A stretch of DNA of 7,572 bases from Deltaproteobacteria bacterium (GCA_030640695.1 DAOWIX010000119.1:1-7572), one strand, 5' to 3'; positions 1 through 6,147 are shown, counted from the stretch's first letter. Translations and numbers: made by a program. Notes: a model not told the origin generated them from the sequence alone.

Positions 1-310
1 CGAAGCCGCCATCACCCTGGCCGGCCCTGAAGAGACCCTCTACAGTCAACATTTGACCAAACACCTCAGAATCAACTTGAGCCAGCACAAACTCTCCCCA
101 ACCCACAAGCAAGCACCACTACAATTAAATCAAGAACATCAACTACCCTTGCCGAGTTTGGCGGAGTTCCGCCAGGCAGCCGAACTGGACTACTTCACTA
201 AACTTCTGCAACAAAACCCGCAAAACCCCAAAGAGGCCTTAAAAATCTCCGGTCTCTCGCGCTCCCGCTTCTACGATCTTATTAAACGCCATAAACTGTC
301 ACTTGACTGA
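1..310 (+). CDS. C-terminal fragment of an NtrC-family sigma-54-dependent transcriptional activator
   Basis: This gene enters from the left edge and ends at a TGA at 308-310. The frame starts at base 2 and is open to the edge, so no start is visible. The first ~17 residues (EAAITLAGPEETLYSQHL) match the end of the AAA+ region of enhancer-binding proteins, where the helical lid reads roughly 'ERAvIL...I...HLP'. A variable Gln/His/Pro-rich linker follows. The last ~45 residues carry a Fis-type helix-turn-helix: SLAEFRQAAELDYFTKLLQQ, then PKEALKISGLSRSRFYDLIK, with the canonical 'A...GLSRSRFY..IKRH' recognition helix. Proteins of this family bind enhancer sites upstream of sigma-54 promoters and use ATP hydrolysis to open the promoter. 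The receiver or other input domain lies outside the window, so the signal is unknown. The following 438 bp contain palindromes and a sigma-54-like promoter, so the neighbouring receptor genes are plausible targets (inference). The family call is secure; the specific regulator is not identifiable. Confidence 0.88.
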   Translation, partial: EAAITLAGPEETLYSQHLTKHLRINLSQHKLSPTHKQAPLQLNQEHQLPLPSLAEFRQAAELDYFTKLLQQNPQNPKEALKISGLSRSRFYDLIKRHKLSLD

Positions 311-335
311 GAGCTAAATGCAGGCAAGCAGAGAC

Positions 336-390
336 AATTCAAACCCGACTCAAAGCTCAGAGGTAACAGACCCTGTCGAGTTTGGATTTT
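336..390 (+). terminator. possible terminator of the sigma-54 activator gene
   Basis: An imperfect inverted repeat pairs 336-349 (AATTCAAACCCGAC) with 375-388 (GTCGAGTTTGGATT). That gives 14 positions with one C/A mismatch and one G-T wobble, around a 25-nt loop. The right arm runs into a short T run (387-390). It starts 26 bp after the activator's stop codon. The long loop and short T run make it a weak candidate for intrinsic termination. Confidence 0.33.
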
Positions 391-409
391 AAGGCTTTAG
401 AGACGGGAT

Positions 410-449
410 TGTCCTGAAAACAAGACAAGCCTGTCCGGTAAATCGGACA
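410..449. promoter_or_regulatory. two adjacent TGTC-N10-GACA palindromes, candidate enhancer (activator-binding) sites
   Basis: Two 18-bp palindromes lie side by side: TGTCCTGAAAACAAGACA at 410-427 and TGTCCGGTAAATCGGACA at 432-449. The second has perfect 6-bp arms; the first keeps the outer four bases of each arm. Their centres are 22 bp apart, close to two helical turns, so two protein dimers could bind the same face of DNA. They lie about 205 bp upstream of the candidate -24 element at 646-647, a normal distance for sigma-54 enhancers. The same palindrome recurs at 3493-3510 before the next receptor gene. A simple RNA hairpin is the alternative, but no T run follows. That this is the binding site of the adjacent activator is inference. 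Confidence 0.45.
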
Positions 450-643
450 CCCCCTCCATTTCCCATCTTTACTCTTTAAAATCGCCAACATCCACCAACA
501 AAAAAACAGTTCAGAGATCCCAACAGACAAAGATCATGCACAGTCGTAAACATCTACATTTACAGGCAATTACTGAGAAACAGTAGAGTCTCTGCGGTTC
601 TAGCAAAGGTCGCAAATGGTCCAACGCCCATCACAATTGAGGG

Positions 644-660
644 CTGGCATAATACTTGAT
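644..660 (+). promoter_or_regulatory. sigma-54-like promoter for the tandem-Cache chemoreceptor gene
   Basis: CTGGCATAATACTTGAT fits the sigma-54 layout TGGCAC-N5-TTGCW: the -24 GG is at 646-647, and after exactly 10 bases the -12 pair is at 658-659. The -12 pair is GA instead of the expected GC, a mismatch at a position that normally matters. Transcription would start near 671 and leave a leader of about 78 nt. The -24 GG lies 102 bp before the GTG start, almost the same as the 104 bp seen for the second receptor. A TATAAT at 685-690 offers a sigma-70 alternative but lacks a -35 at proper spacing. Confidence 0.4.
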
Positions 661-734
661 ATAAAGAATCAGATTAGCTGACTATATAATTTAGCTGCCC
701 TACTCGTAACTATCCAACCGTAAACCTTCCCGAC

Positions 735-741
735 AAAGGAG
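735..741 (+). promoter_or_regulatory. ribosome binding site that fixes a GTG start
   Basis: AAAGGAG ends seven bases before the GTG at 749-751. Translation from there gives a classic receptor N terminus: short basic start (KLQTK), then a membrane helix. This supports GTG rather than a later ATG as the start. Confidence 0.8.
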
Positions 742-748
742 AAATTAA

Positions 749-3466
749 GTGAAACTACAGACCAAGCTCCTCATCAGTTTTCTACTGATCGGCATGATCC
801 CGTTTGCCATTATGGCCGGGGTCTCATTATGGAAATCGAATCAGGCTCTCTCAACCGCGGCCTATGATCAACTCACTGAACTGCGTGAAATCAAGAAAAG
901 CCAAGTCGAGAACTATTTTAGCGAACGTAAAGGTGACATGGGCGTCCTGGCAGAGACCGCCGGTCAATTCAGGCTTGATGCTTTACATAATCTGGAAGCT
1001 ATAAAGAACAATAAAAAGATCGCCCTCGAACTATTGATCGAGCAATGGTTTGTCGATATCAAGGCCCAGCAGGATCGCAGTATCTGCACCAAGGGACTGC
1101 AACACTTCAAAAATTTTCTCGAAACCGGCGAACAAAGCCCCGAATACAAACGCTTCGCCACAATCATCGACGGCTTTGTCAAAGCCACCGATTATGATGA
1201 TTTCTTTGTTATCGACTTAGATGGCTTGGTTGTCCACACCCAGGCCCAACAAACAGATTACAAAACCAATATCAAAAGCGGCCCCTACCACAACTCCGGC
1301 CTGGGCCGGGCTTTTGCCAAAGCGGCCCAGGGCGAGGTCAACTTTGTCGATTTTTCCCCTTATGAGCCAAGCTATCTTGAACCAACCGCCTTTCTGGCCG
1401 CCCCAATCCTGAGCAATGGCCAGCAAACCGGGGTCGTCGCCCTGCAGATTTCGATAGAAAAACTACAGACGATCATGAACGAACGCACTGGCCTTGGAAA
1501 AACCGGTGAAGCCTACCTGGTCGGCCCCGACAAACTGATGCGTTCCGACTCTTTTCTCGACTCGACAAACCACTCCGTCGGAGCCTCCTTTGCGAACCCC
1601 GACAAAGGCCGCGCCGATACCGAAGCCGTCAATAAAGCGCTAAACGGCAAAGATGGCTCCGACGTCATTATCGACTACAACGGCAGTCCGGTGCTCTCCT
1701 CCTATGCACCACTTAAGGTCGACCAGACAACCTGGGCGATTATCACCGAGATCACCGTCGCTGAAGTTTTCAGCCCAATTGATGAACAGGGCCATGAGTA
1801 TTACGCCAAGTATATCAAGGAGTATGGCTACTACGACCTCTTCCTCCTGAATCCTGATGGCTACTGCTTCTATACGGTGACCCGCGAAGCCGACTACCAG
1901 ACCAATCTAGTCAACGGCAAATTCAGCGGCTCAAGCCTTGGTCAAGCGGTCAAAAAATCTATAGAGAGCAAAAGTATGACTTTTGGCGACTTTGCCCCTT
2001 ACGCCCCGAGTAACAATGATCCCTGCGCCTTCATAGTTGAACCTATATTGCACGACGGCAAGATCGAAATTCTCGTGGCCCTGCAACTCTCCACCGACGC
2101 CATCAATCAGATGGTAGTCACCGGTTCCAACAAAGAACGCACCCTGGAATCATACCTCGTCGGTCCCGACCACCTGATGCGCTCGGACTCAATCCTAAAT
2201 CCTGACGGTTACAGCGTAAAAGCCTCTTTTGCCAACAATAACAAGGTCAAAACCAAAGCCACTGAAGAGGCTTTAGCAGGCCAGAGCGATGCCCGTATAA
2301 TTAAAGATTATCTCGGCAGCTCAGTACTCTCCGCGTTTGCTCCGGTCGAGATCTTTGGACAAAAGTGGGCTCTGATCTGCGAGATCGACGAAGGTGTAGC
2401 CTTTGCCGCTGTCAAAACTATGCGCAACCTGGCTCTGGTCATTGCCATTGTCGGGCTCATCATCATCATTCTAGTGGCTCTGCGCATTGCCGGATCTGTC
2501 GCTAAACCGATCATGCGAATTGTTGAAAACTTAGCCAGCGGTGCCGACCAGGTCGCTGCCGCCGCTGGTCAGGTCTCATCCGCCAGCCAATCTTTAGCCG
2601 AAGGTTCATCGGAACAGGCGGCATCTTTAGAGGAGACCTCATCATCGGTCGAAGAGATGTCTTCAATGACCAAACAAAATGCCGACAACTCCGACCAGGC
2701 TGACCGCCTGACCCAGGAAACCGTAAATGCGGTTCAGTCGGCTTCAACCTCAATCACGACTTTAAGCAACGCCACCGAAGAGATCTATTCCGCCAGTCAA
2801 GAGACCCAGAAGATCGTCAAAAGTATTGATGAGATCGCCTTCCAAACCAACCTCTTAGCCCTTAATGCAGCCGTCGAAGCGGCTCGTGCCGGTGAGGCCG
2901 GGGCTGGATTTGCGGTGGTTGCCGACGAAGTCAGAAACCTCGCGGCTCGCAGTGCTGAGGCGGCAAAATCAACCGCCGAACTGATCGGGTCGACCGTCGA
3001 CAAAGTAAGTTCAAGCCGTGACATTGCCGCCAAATCATTAACCGCCGTCTCCGAAGTCGTCGAAAAAAGCGGCAAGGTTGGTGAACTGGTTAGTGAGATC
3101 TCAGCCGCCTCTCAGGAGCAATCAAACGGTATTGGCCAGATCAATATCGCGGTCTCCGAGATGGATAAAGTGACCCAGCAAAACGCCGCCAATGCTGAAG
3201 AATCCGCGGCCGCGGCCGAAGAGCTCAACGCCCAGGCCGAACAGATGCGTGATTTTGTCAGCGATCTTTCGACAATGATCACCGGAGTTCGAGAACCCCA
3301 CGCAAATATCTCTCAGGTCCAGCATCTGACCAGCAAGAGAGCTGCACCAAAAAAACAAAAAGCTCTCTCTCATAGGCAAACTACTCCCAAATCCGCCACC
3401 GACCCTAAAACCATCATCCCTTTTGATGATGATAAGGGGAGCACCGATGATTTTGAGGGTTTCTAG
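749..3466 (+). CDS. methyl-accepting chemotaxis protein with two tandem Cache-like sensor modules
   Basis: This is a 905-residue transmembrane chemoreceptor starting at GTG. TM1 spans about residues 7-29 and TM2 about 558-580. The large periplasmic part holds two co-linear copies of a Cache-like module, about 148-344 and 359-552. They share landmarks in order: 'D.DG' (157/369), 'DY.TN' (170/382), 'DF.PY.PS' (201/414), 'ALQ.S', 'YLVGPD.LMRSDS' (256/469), 'SFAN' (280/493), 'DY.GS.VLS..AP' (309/520) and 'WA.I.EI' (329/540). After TM2 there is at most a remnant of HAMP (VAKPIMRIVENL), then the cytoplasmic signalling hairpin from about 598 to 846. The highly conserved tip is IDEIAFQTNLLALNAAVEAA near 693-712. 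Likely methylation pairs are E628/E629 (AASLEETSSS) and E817/E818 (AANAEESAAA). A basic flexible linker leads to an acidic tail, IPFDDDKGSTDDFEGF; its last five residues fit the CheR-docking pattern. Cache modules usually bind small metabolites, but the ligand here is unknown. It should signal through CheW, encoded at 6201. Confidence 0.95.
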   Translation: MKLQTKLLISFLLIGMIPFAIMAGVSLWKSNQALSTAAYDQLTELREIKKSQVENYFSERKGDMGVLAETAGQFRLDALHNLEAIKNNKKIALELLIEQWFVDIKAQQDRSICTKGLQHFKNFLETGEQSPEYKRFATIIDGFVKATDYDDFFVIDLDGLVVHTQAQQTDYKTNIKSGPYHNSGLGRAFAKAAQGEVNFVDFSPYEPSYLEPTAFLAAPILSNGQQTGVVALQISIEKLQTIMNERTGLGKTGEAYLVGPDKLMRSDSFLDSTNHSVGASFANPDKGRADTEAVNKALNGKDGSDVIIDYNGSPVLSSYAPLKVDQTTWAIITEITVAEVFSPIDEQGHEYYAKYIKEYGYYDLFLLNPDGYCFYTVTREADYQTNLVNGKFSGSSLGQAVKKSIESKSMTFGDFAPYAPSNNDPCAFIVEPILHDGKIEILVALQLSTDAINQMVVTGSNKERTLESYLVGPDHLMRSDSILNPDGYSVKASFANNNKVKTKATEEALAGQSDARIIKDYLGSSVLSAFAPVEIFGQKWALICEIDEGVAFAAVKTMRNLALVIAIVGLIIIILVALRIAGSVAKPIMRIVENLASGADQVAAAAGQVSSASQSLAEGSSEQAASLEETSSSVEEMSSMTKQNADNSDQADRLTQETVNAVQSASTSITTLSNATEEIYSASQETQKIVKSIDEIAFQTNLLALNAAVEAARAGEAGAGFAVVADEVRNLAARSAEAAKSTAELIGSTVDKVSSSRDIAAKSLTAVSEVVEKSGKVGELVSEISAASQEQSNGIGQINIAVSEMDKVTQQNAANAEESAAAAEELNAQAEQMRDFVSDLSTMITGVREPHANISQVQHLTSKRAAPKKQKALSHRQTTPKSATDPKTIIPFDDDKGSTDDFEGF

Positions 3467-3484
3467 GAAGTTGCCCAACTAACA

Positions 3485-3518
3485 GCAGGGATTGTCCGAA
3501 AAATCGGACTATCCCTGC
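3485..3518 (+). terminator. strong hairpin after the first receptor gene, containing a TGTCCG-N6-CGGAC palindrome
   Basis: The arms 3485-3499 (GCAGGGATTGTCCGA) and 3504-3518 (TCGGACTATCCCTGC) pair over 15 positions with a single T/T mismatch, closed by an AAAA loop. It begins 18 bp after the receptor's stop codon, so it probably ends or protects that transcript. No T run follows, so intrinsic termination is not assured. The core at 3493-3510 (TGTCCGAAAAATCGGACT) has the same arms and the same 6-bp spacer as the palindrome at 432-449. It lies about 139 bp upstream of the -24 element at 3640, so it may double as an enhancer site for the next gene. Confidence 0.6.
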
Positions 3519-3638
3519 CATCAACCTACAAGCAAACCCACATGAATATATCAACCCATATTATAATAAATTATTTATGCTCATGATTTCAACATCTTAA
3601 CTGAAAAACACATGCCATCATGAAGGTTGTCCGGTAAA

Positions 3639-3654
3639 CGGCACCCTCTTTGCT
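3639..3654 (+). promoter_or_regulatory. sigma-54 promoter for the triple-CZB chemoreceptor gene
   Basis: CGGCACCCTCTTTGCT matches the sigma-54 consensus TGGCAC-N5-TTGCW at every position but the first. The -24 GG is at 3640-3641 and the -12 GC at 3652-3653, separated by the required 10 bases. The expected start site is near 3665, giving a leader of about 79 nt before the ATG at 3744. A perfect AAGGAG ribosome binding site lies at 3730-3735. The -24 element directly abuts a degenerate palindrome copy (TGTCCGGTAAA at 3628-3638). Confidence 0.72.
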
Positions 3655-3743
3655 ATGCATATAGTCATGAAAACCAATATAAACGTTAAACGACATGACT
3701 AAAAGCTGATTTATCGATCATTAACCAGCAAGGAGAAAAGGCC

Positions 3744-6071
3744 ATGACTATCGGAAAAAAAATCGCTCTGGGTATCGCTTCAGTTCTCTTCCTTATGACC
3801 ATCATTGCGATCTGGTCGATCCTTGGGATCGGCAGCATCGTCGACAACGCCGATGAGGTCATTTATGGCAATCGACTGCGTTGCGAGATCGCCCAGAAAG
3901 AGCTCGACCATCTCAACTGGGCCAACAAGGTCACTGCATTACTAACCGATGACCAAGTCACCACCCTTGACGTTCAGACCGATCCGGCTCTATGCGCCTT
4001 CGGAAAATGGCTTTTAAGTGACGCCCGACACGAAGCAGAAAAAAAGATACCGGAACTTAAAGCGATCTTTGCCCAGATTGATGCTCCCCACAAGAGATTG
4101 CATGAATCGGCAGCCTCAATCAGCAAGGTTTTCAATCAGGCCGATCTCGCCCTGCCCGGTTTTCTGGTCTCTAAAGAGCGCGATCATCTTCTCTGGCTGG
4201 AAAAGCTCTACGAAATGATGCTTAATAATCGTGAGGTTCTAGAACTGACCACCGACCCTCATAAGTGCGCTTTAGGCAAATTCCTCTATAGCGACAAGGC
4301 CAAAAAATTGGCCCAAGCCGACCCGAAAATGGGCCGCCTGATTGATGAGATTATAGTACCGCATGCCACTGTACATGAATCAGCCAAAGGTATCTTAGAT
4401 GTATGGACGGTGCGTCATCCCGGCTTAAGCGACACCCTCAGGGCCCGTCTGGATGACCACCGGGTTTGGGGTGAGCATGTTGCCAGTACAATTATCGGCC
4501 GAAAAAAGAGCCTGAAAGTTGAAATTGACTCGACCAAATGCGCCCTTGGTCTCTTTTTAAGCAGTCCTAAGGCAACTCAATACGCCCAAACCTTCCCCCC
4601 ATTTGCCAGTTTCATCACTAAGATCACTGCTCCTCACAAAACCTTACATAGAACGGCAATTTTTATCAAGGATGCTCTCAAAAAAGGTGATTTCGCCAAA
4701 GCTGGGAAAATCTACACTGAAGAAACCATCCCTGCCCTCAACCAATGTGAAACCCTTATTACCAACGTAATCGCCGCCGAAACCGTGATTGCCGACCAGC
4801 AACAAGCGGCTTTCAAAATTTTAAACGAAAAAGTTGTACCAGCCCTCCATGAAACCGGCAAACTCCTGAGTGCCATGGGAAAACGAGCCAAAGAGTTGGT
4901 AGCTGGCTTTCAACAGGCTAATCAAATTTTTGCCGCCGAGACCAAACCAGCCCTGGCCCAGACCAGAAAGCTCCTGCACCAGATCAGCACTGCCGTAAGC
5001 AACAATGTCATGACCGACAAAGCAATGCTCTCAGCCGCCCAAAAAACCAAGATGGCAGTCATCATCTTAAGCCTGATCGCCGCGATCATCGGTATCCTTT
5101 TAGCCTATTTTATCAGTAACGGCATCGCCAAGAGCCTGACCCGGGTAATTGACGCTTTATCTGAAGGTTCCCACCAGGTGGCAGCCGCCGCCGGCGAGGT
5201 CTCATCAGCCAGCCAGTCTTTGGCTGAAGGATCGTCGGAACAGGCGGCATCTTTAGAGGAGACCTCTTCATCGGTCGAAGAGATGTCTTCAATGACCAAA
5301 CAGAACGCCGATAACTCCGATCAAGCCGACCGTTTAACAAAAGAGACTAACGATGCGGTGAAAAGCGCTTCGCAATCGATGACCCAGCTCAACCAGTCAA
5401 CCGAAGAGATTTACGCGGCTAGCCAGGAGACTCAAAAAATCATCAAAAGCATTGATGAAATCGCCTTCCAAACCAACCTTTTAGCCTTGAACGCGGCGGT
5501 TGAAGCGGCCCGCGCCGGTGAAGCCGGAGCCGGTTTTGCAGTCGTCGCCGATGAGGTCAGAAATCTTGCTGCACGTAGCGCTGAAGCTGCCAAATCTACG
5601 GCTGAACTGATTGGTACCACGGTCGACAAAGTCAGTACCAATAGGGAAGTTGCCTCCCAATCTTTAACCGCTATCGCGACGGTTGTCGAAAAGAGTGGTA
5701 AAGTGGGTGAACTTGTCAGCGAAATTTCAGCCGCCTCGCAGGAGCAGTCCAACGGCATCGGTCAGATCAATATCGCGGTCTCCGAGATGGACAAGGTAAC
5801 CCAACAGAACGCTGCCAATGCTGAAGAGTCGGCGGCTGCCGCCGAAGAGCTCAACGCCCAGGCCGATCAGATGAACGAGTTTGTCGGCGACCTGACCGCC
5901 ATGGTCACCGGTAAACGCAGCCATGGTGCAAGCCCGAGTAGAAGATCGGCAAAACAACTAGCCGCACCAGCCCGTAAGAGCCCAGCGAAACCAACAAAAG
6001 CAACCTCAGCGGGCGCCGCCGCCATCCCTTTTGACGATGATAAAAGCACCGATGATTTCGACGGCTTCTAG
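3744..6071 (+). CDS. methyl-accepting chemotaxis protein with three tandem CZB-like zinc-binding domains
   Basis: This is a 775-residue chemoreceptor starting at ATG, 8 bp after AAGGAG. TM1 is about residues 8-30 and TM2 about 437-457. Lysines before TM1 and after TM2 put the intervening part in the periplasm. That part contains three consecutive CZB-like units with the HxxW...CxxG...HxxxH signature. Presumed zinc ligands are H56/C84/H116/H120, H148/C175/H207/H211 and H239/C266/H298/H302. The pitch is 91-92 residues and none of the twelve is missing. CZB domains bind zinc with three His and one Cys, and in characterised cytosolic proteins they sense zinc, pH or hypochlorite. The cue here is inferred, not shown. 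Residues ~315-420 form three helical repeats with prolines exactly 36 apart (P330, P366, P402). No normal HAMP follows TM2. The signalling hairpin (475-723) is nearly the same as in the upstream receptor, with the tip near 570-590 and methylation pairs E505/E506 and E694/E695. A Lys/Ala/Pro-rich linker ends in IPFDDDKSTDDFDGF, which fits the CheR-docking pattern. CheW follows 129 bp downstream. Confidence 0.95.
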   Translation: MTIGKKIALGIASVLFLMTIIAIWSILGIGSIVDNADEVIYGNRLRCEIAQKELDHLNWANKVTALLTDDQVTTLDVQTDPALCAFGKWLLSDARHEAEKKIPELKAIFAQIDAPHKRLHESAASISKVFNQADLALPGFLVSKERDHLLWLEKLYEMMLNNREVLELTTDPHKCALGKFLYSDKAKKLAQADPKMGRLIDEIIVPHATVHESAKGILDVWTVRHPGLSDTLRARLDDHRVWGEHVASTIIGRKKSLKVEIDSTKCALGLFLSSPKATQYAQTFPPFASFITKITAPHKTLHRTAIFIKDALKKGDFAKAGKIYTEETIPALNQCETLITNVIAAETVIADQQQAAFKILNEKVVPALHETGKLLSAMGKRAKELVAGFQQANQIFAAETKPALAQTRKLLHQISTAVSNNVMTDKAMLSAAQKTKMAVIILSLIAAIIGILLAYFISNGIAKSLTRVIDALSEGSHQVAAAAGEVSSASQSLAEGSSEQAASLEETSSSVEEMSSMTKQNADNSDQADRLTKETNDAVKSASQSMTQLNQSTEEIYAASQETQKIIKSIDEIAFQTNLLALNAAVEAARAGEAGAGFAVVADEVRNLAARSAEAAKSTAELIGTTVDKVSTNREVASQSLTAIATVVEKSGKVGELVSEISAASQEQSNGIGQINIAVSEMDKVTQQNAANAEESAAAAEELNAQADQMNEFVGDLTAMVTGKRSHGASPSRRSAKQLAAPARKSPAKPTKATSAGAAAIPFDDDKSTDDFDGF
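5166..5912 (+). repeat. paralogous copy of the receptor signalling-domain region at 2540-3286
   Basis: The signalling domains of the two receptors align over 249 codons without a gap. By hand count about 32 residues differ, with 57 consecutive identical residues over the tip. DNA identity is patchy: 2609-2676 and 5235-5302 differ at only one of 68 bases, and the 29-base runs at 3137-3165 and 5763-5791 are identical. Neighbouring stretches differ at many third codon positions. This fits gene duplication or domain swapping, perhaps with later local gene conversion. The repeat is coding, not a mobile element. Confidence 0.85.
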
Positions 6072-6147
6072 ACCACCAAGACAACCTGGAGAGGGTTGAA
6101 AATCTTTCGCTTACAGGAAAGTTGTCGACTCTAAGTTTTAAAACCTC

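Noticed and set aside
318..392. A 24-codon frame ATG...TAA just after the activator gene
   Set aside because: It has no convincing ribosome binding site, overlaps the candidate terminator stem and resembles no known peptide; most likely chance.
571..585. Inverted repeat TACTG-AGAAA-CAGTA
   Set aside because: The arms are only 5 bp and no equivalent occurs at a matching place before the second receptor gene, so I see no support for a regulatory role.
685..690. TATAAT, a perfect sigma-70 -10 hexamer upstream of the first receptor
   Set aside because: TTGATA at 656-661 is 23 bp away, too far for a -35, and no extended -10 TG is present. It remains only a weak alternative to the sigma-54-like element.
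3122..3478. 118-codon antisense frame over the end of the first receptor gene
   Set aside because: It lies almost wholly opposite a well-supported coding region, and its product shows no recognisable family features.
3581..3670. Three copies of TCATGA (3581, 3618, 3665) around the second promoter
   Set aside because: Spacing is irregular (37 and 47 bp), a 6-bp palindrome is common by chance in AT-rich DNA, and none recurs at matching places before the first receptor.
5432..5758. Long antisense open frame across the second receptor's signalling domain (a similar one at 2797-3075)
   Set aside because: These are the mirror of Ala/Glu/Ser-rich coding sequence with strong codon bias. They occur in both paralogues for that reason and show no domain or ribosome binding site.
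6082..6098. Small stem CAACC/GGTTG after the second receptor's stop codon
   Set aside because: A 5-bp stem with a 7-nt loop and no T run is too weak to call a terminator; read-through into cheW is more likely.
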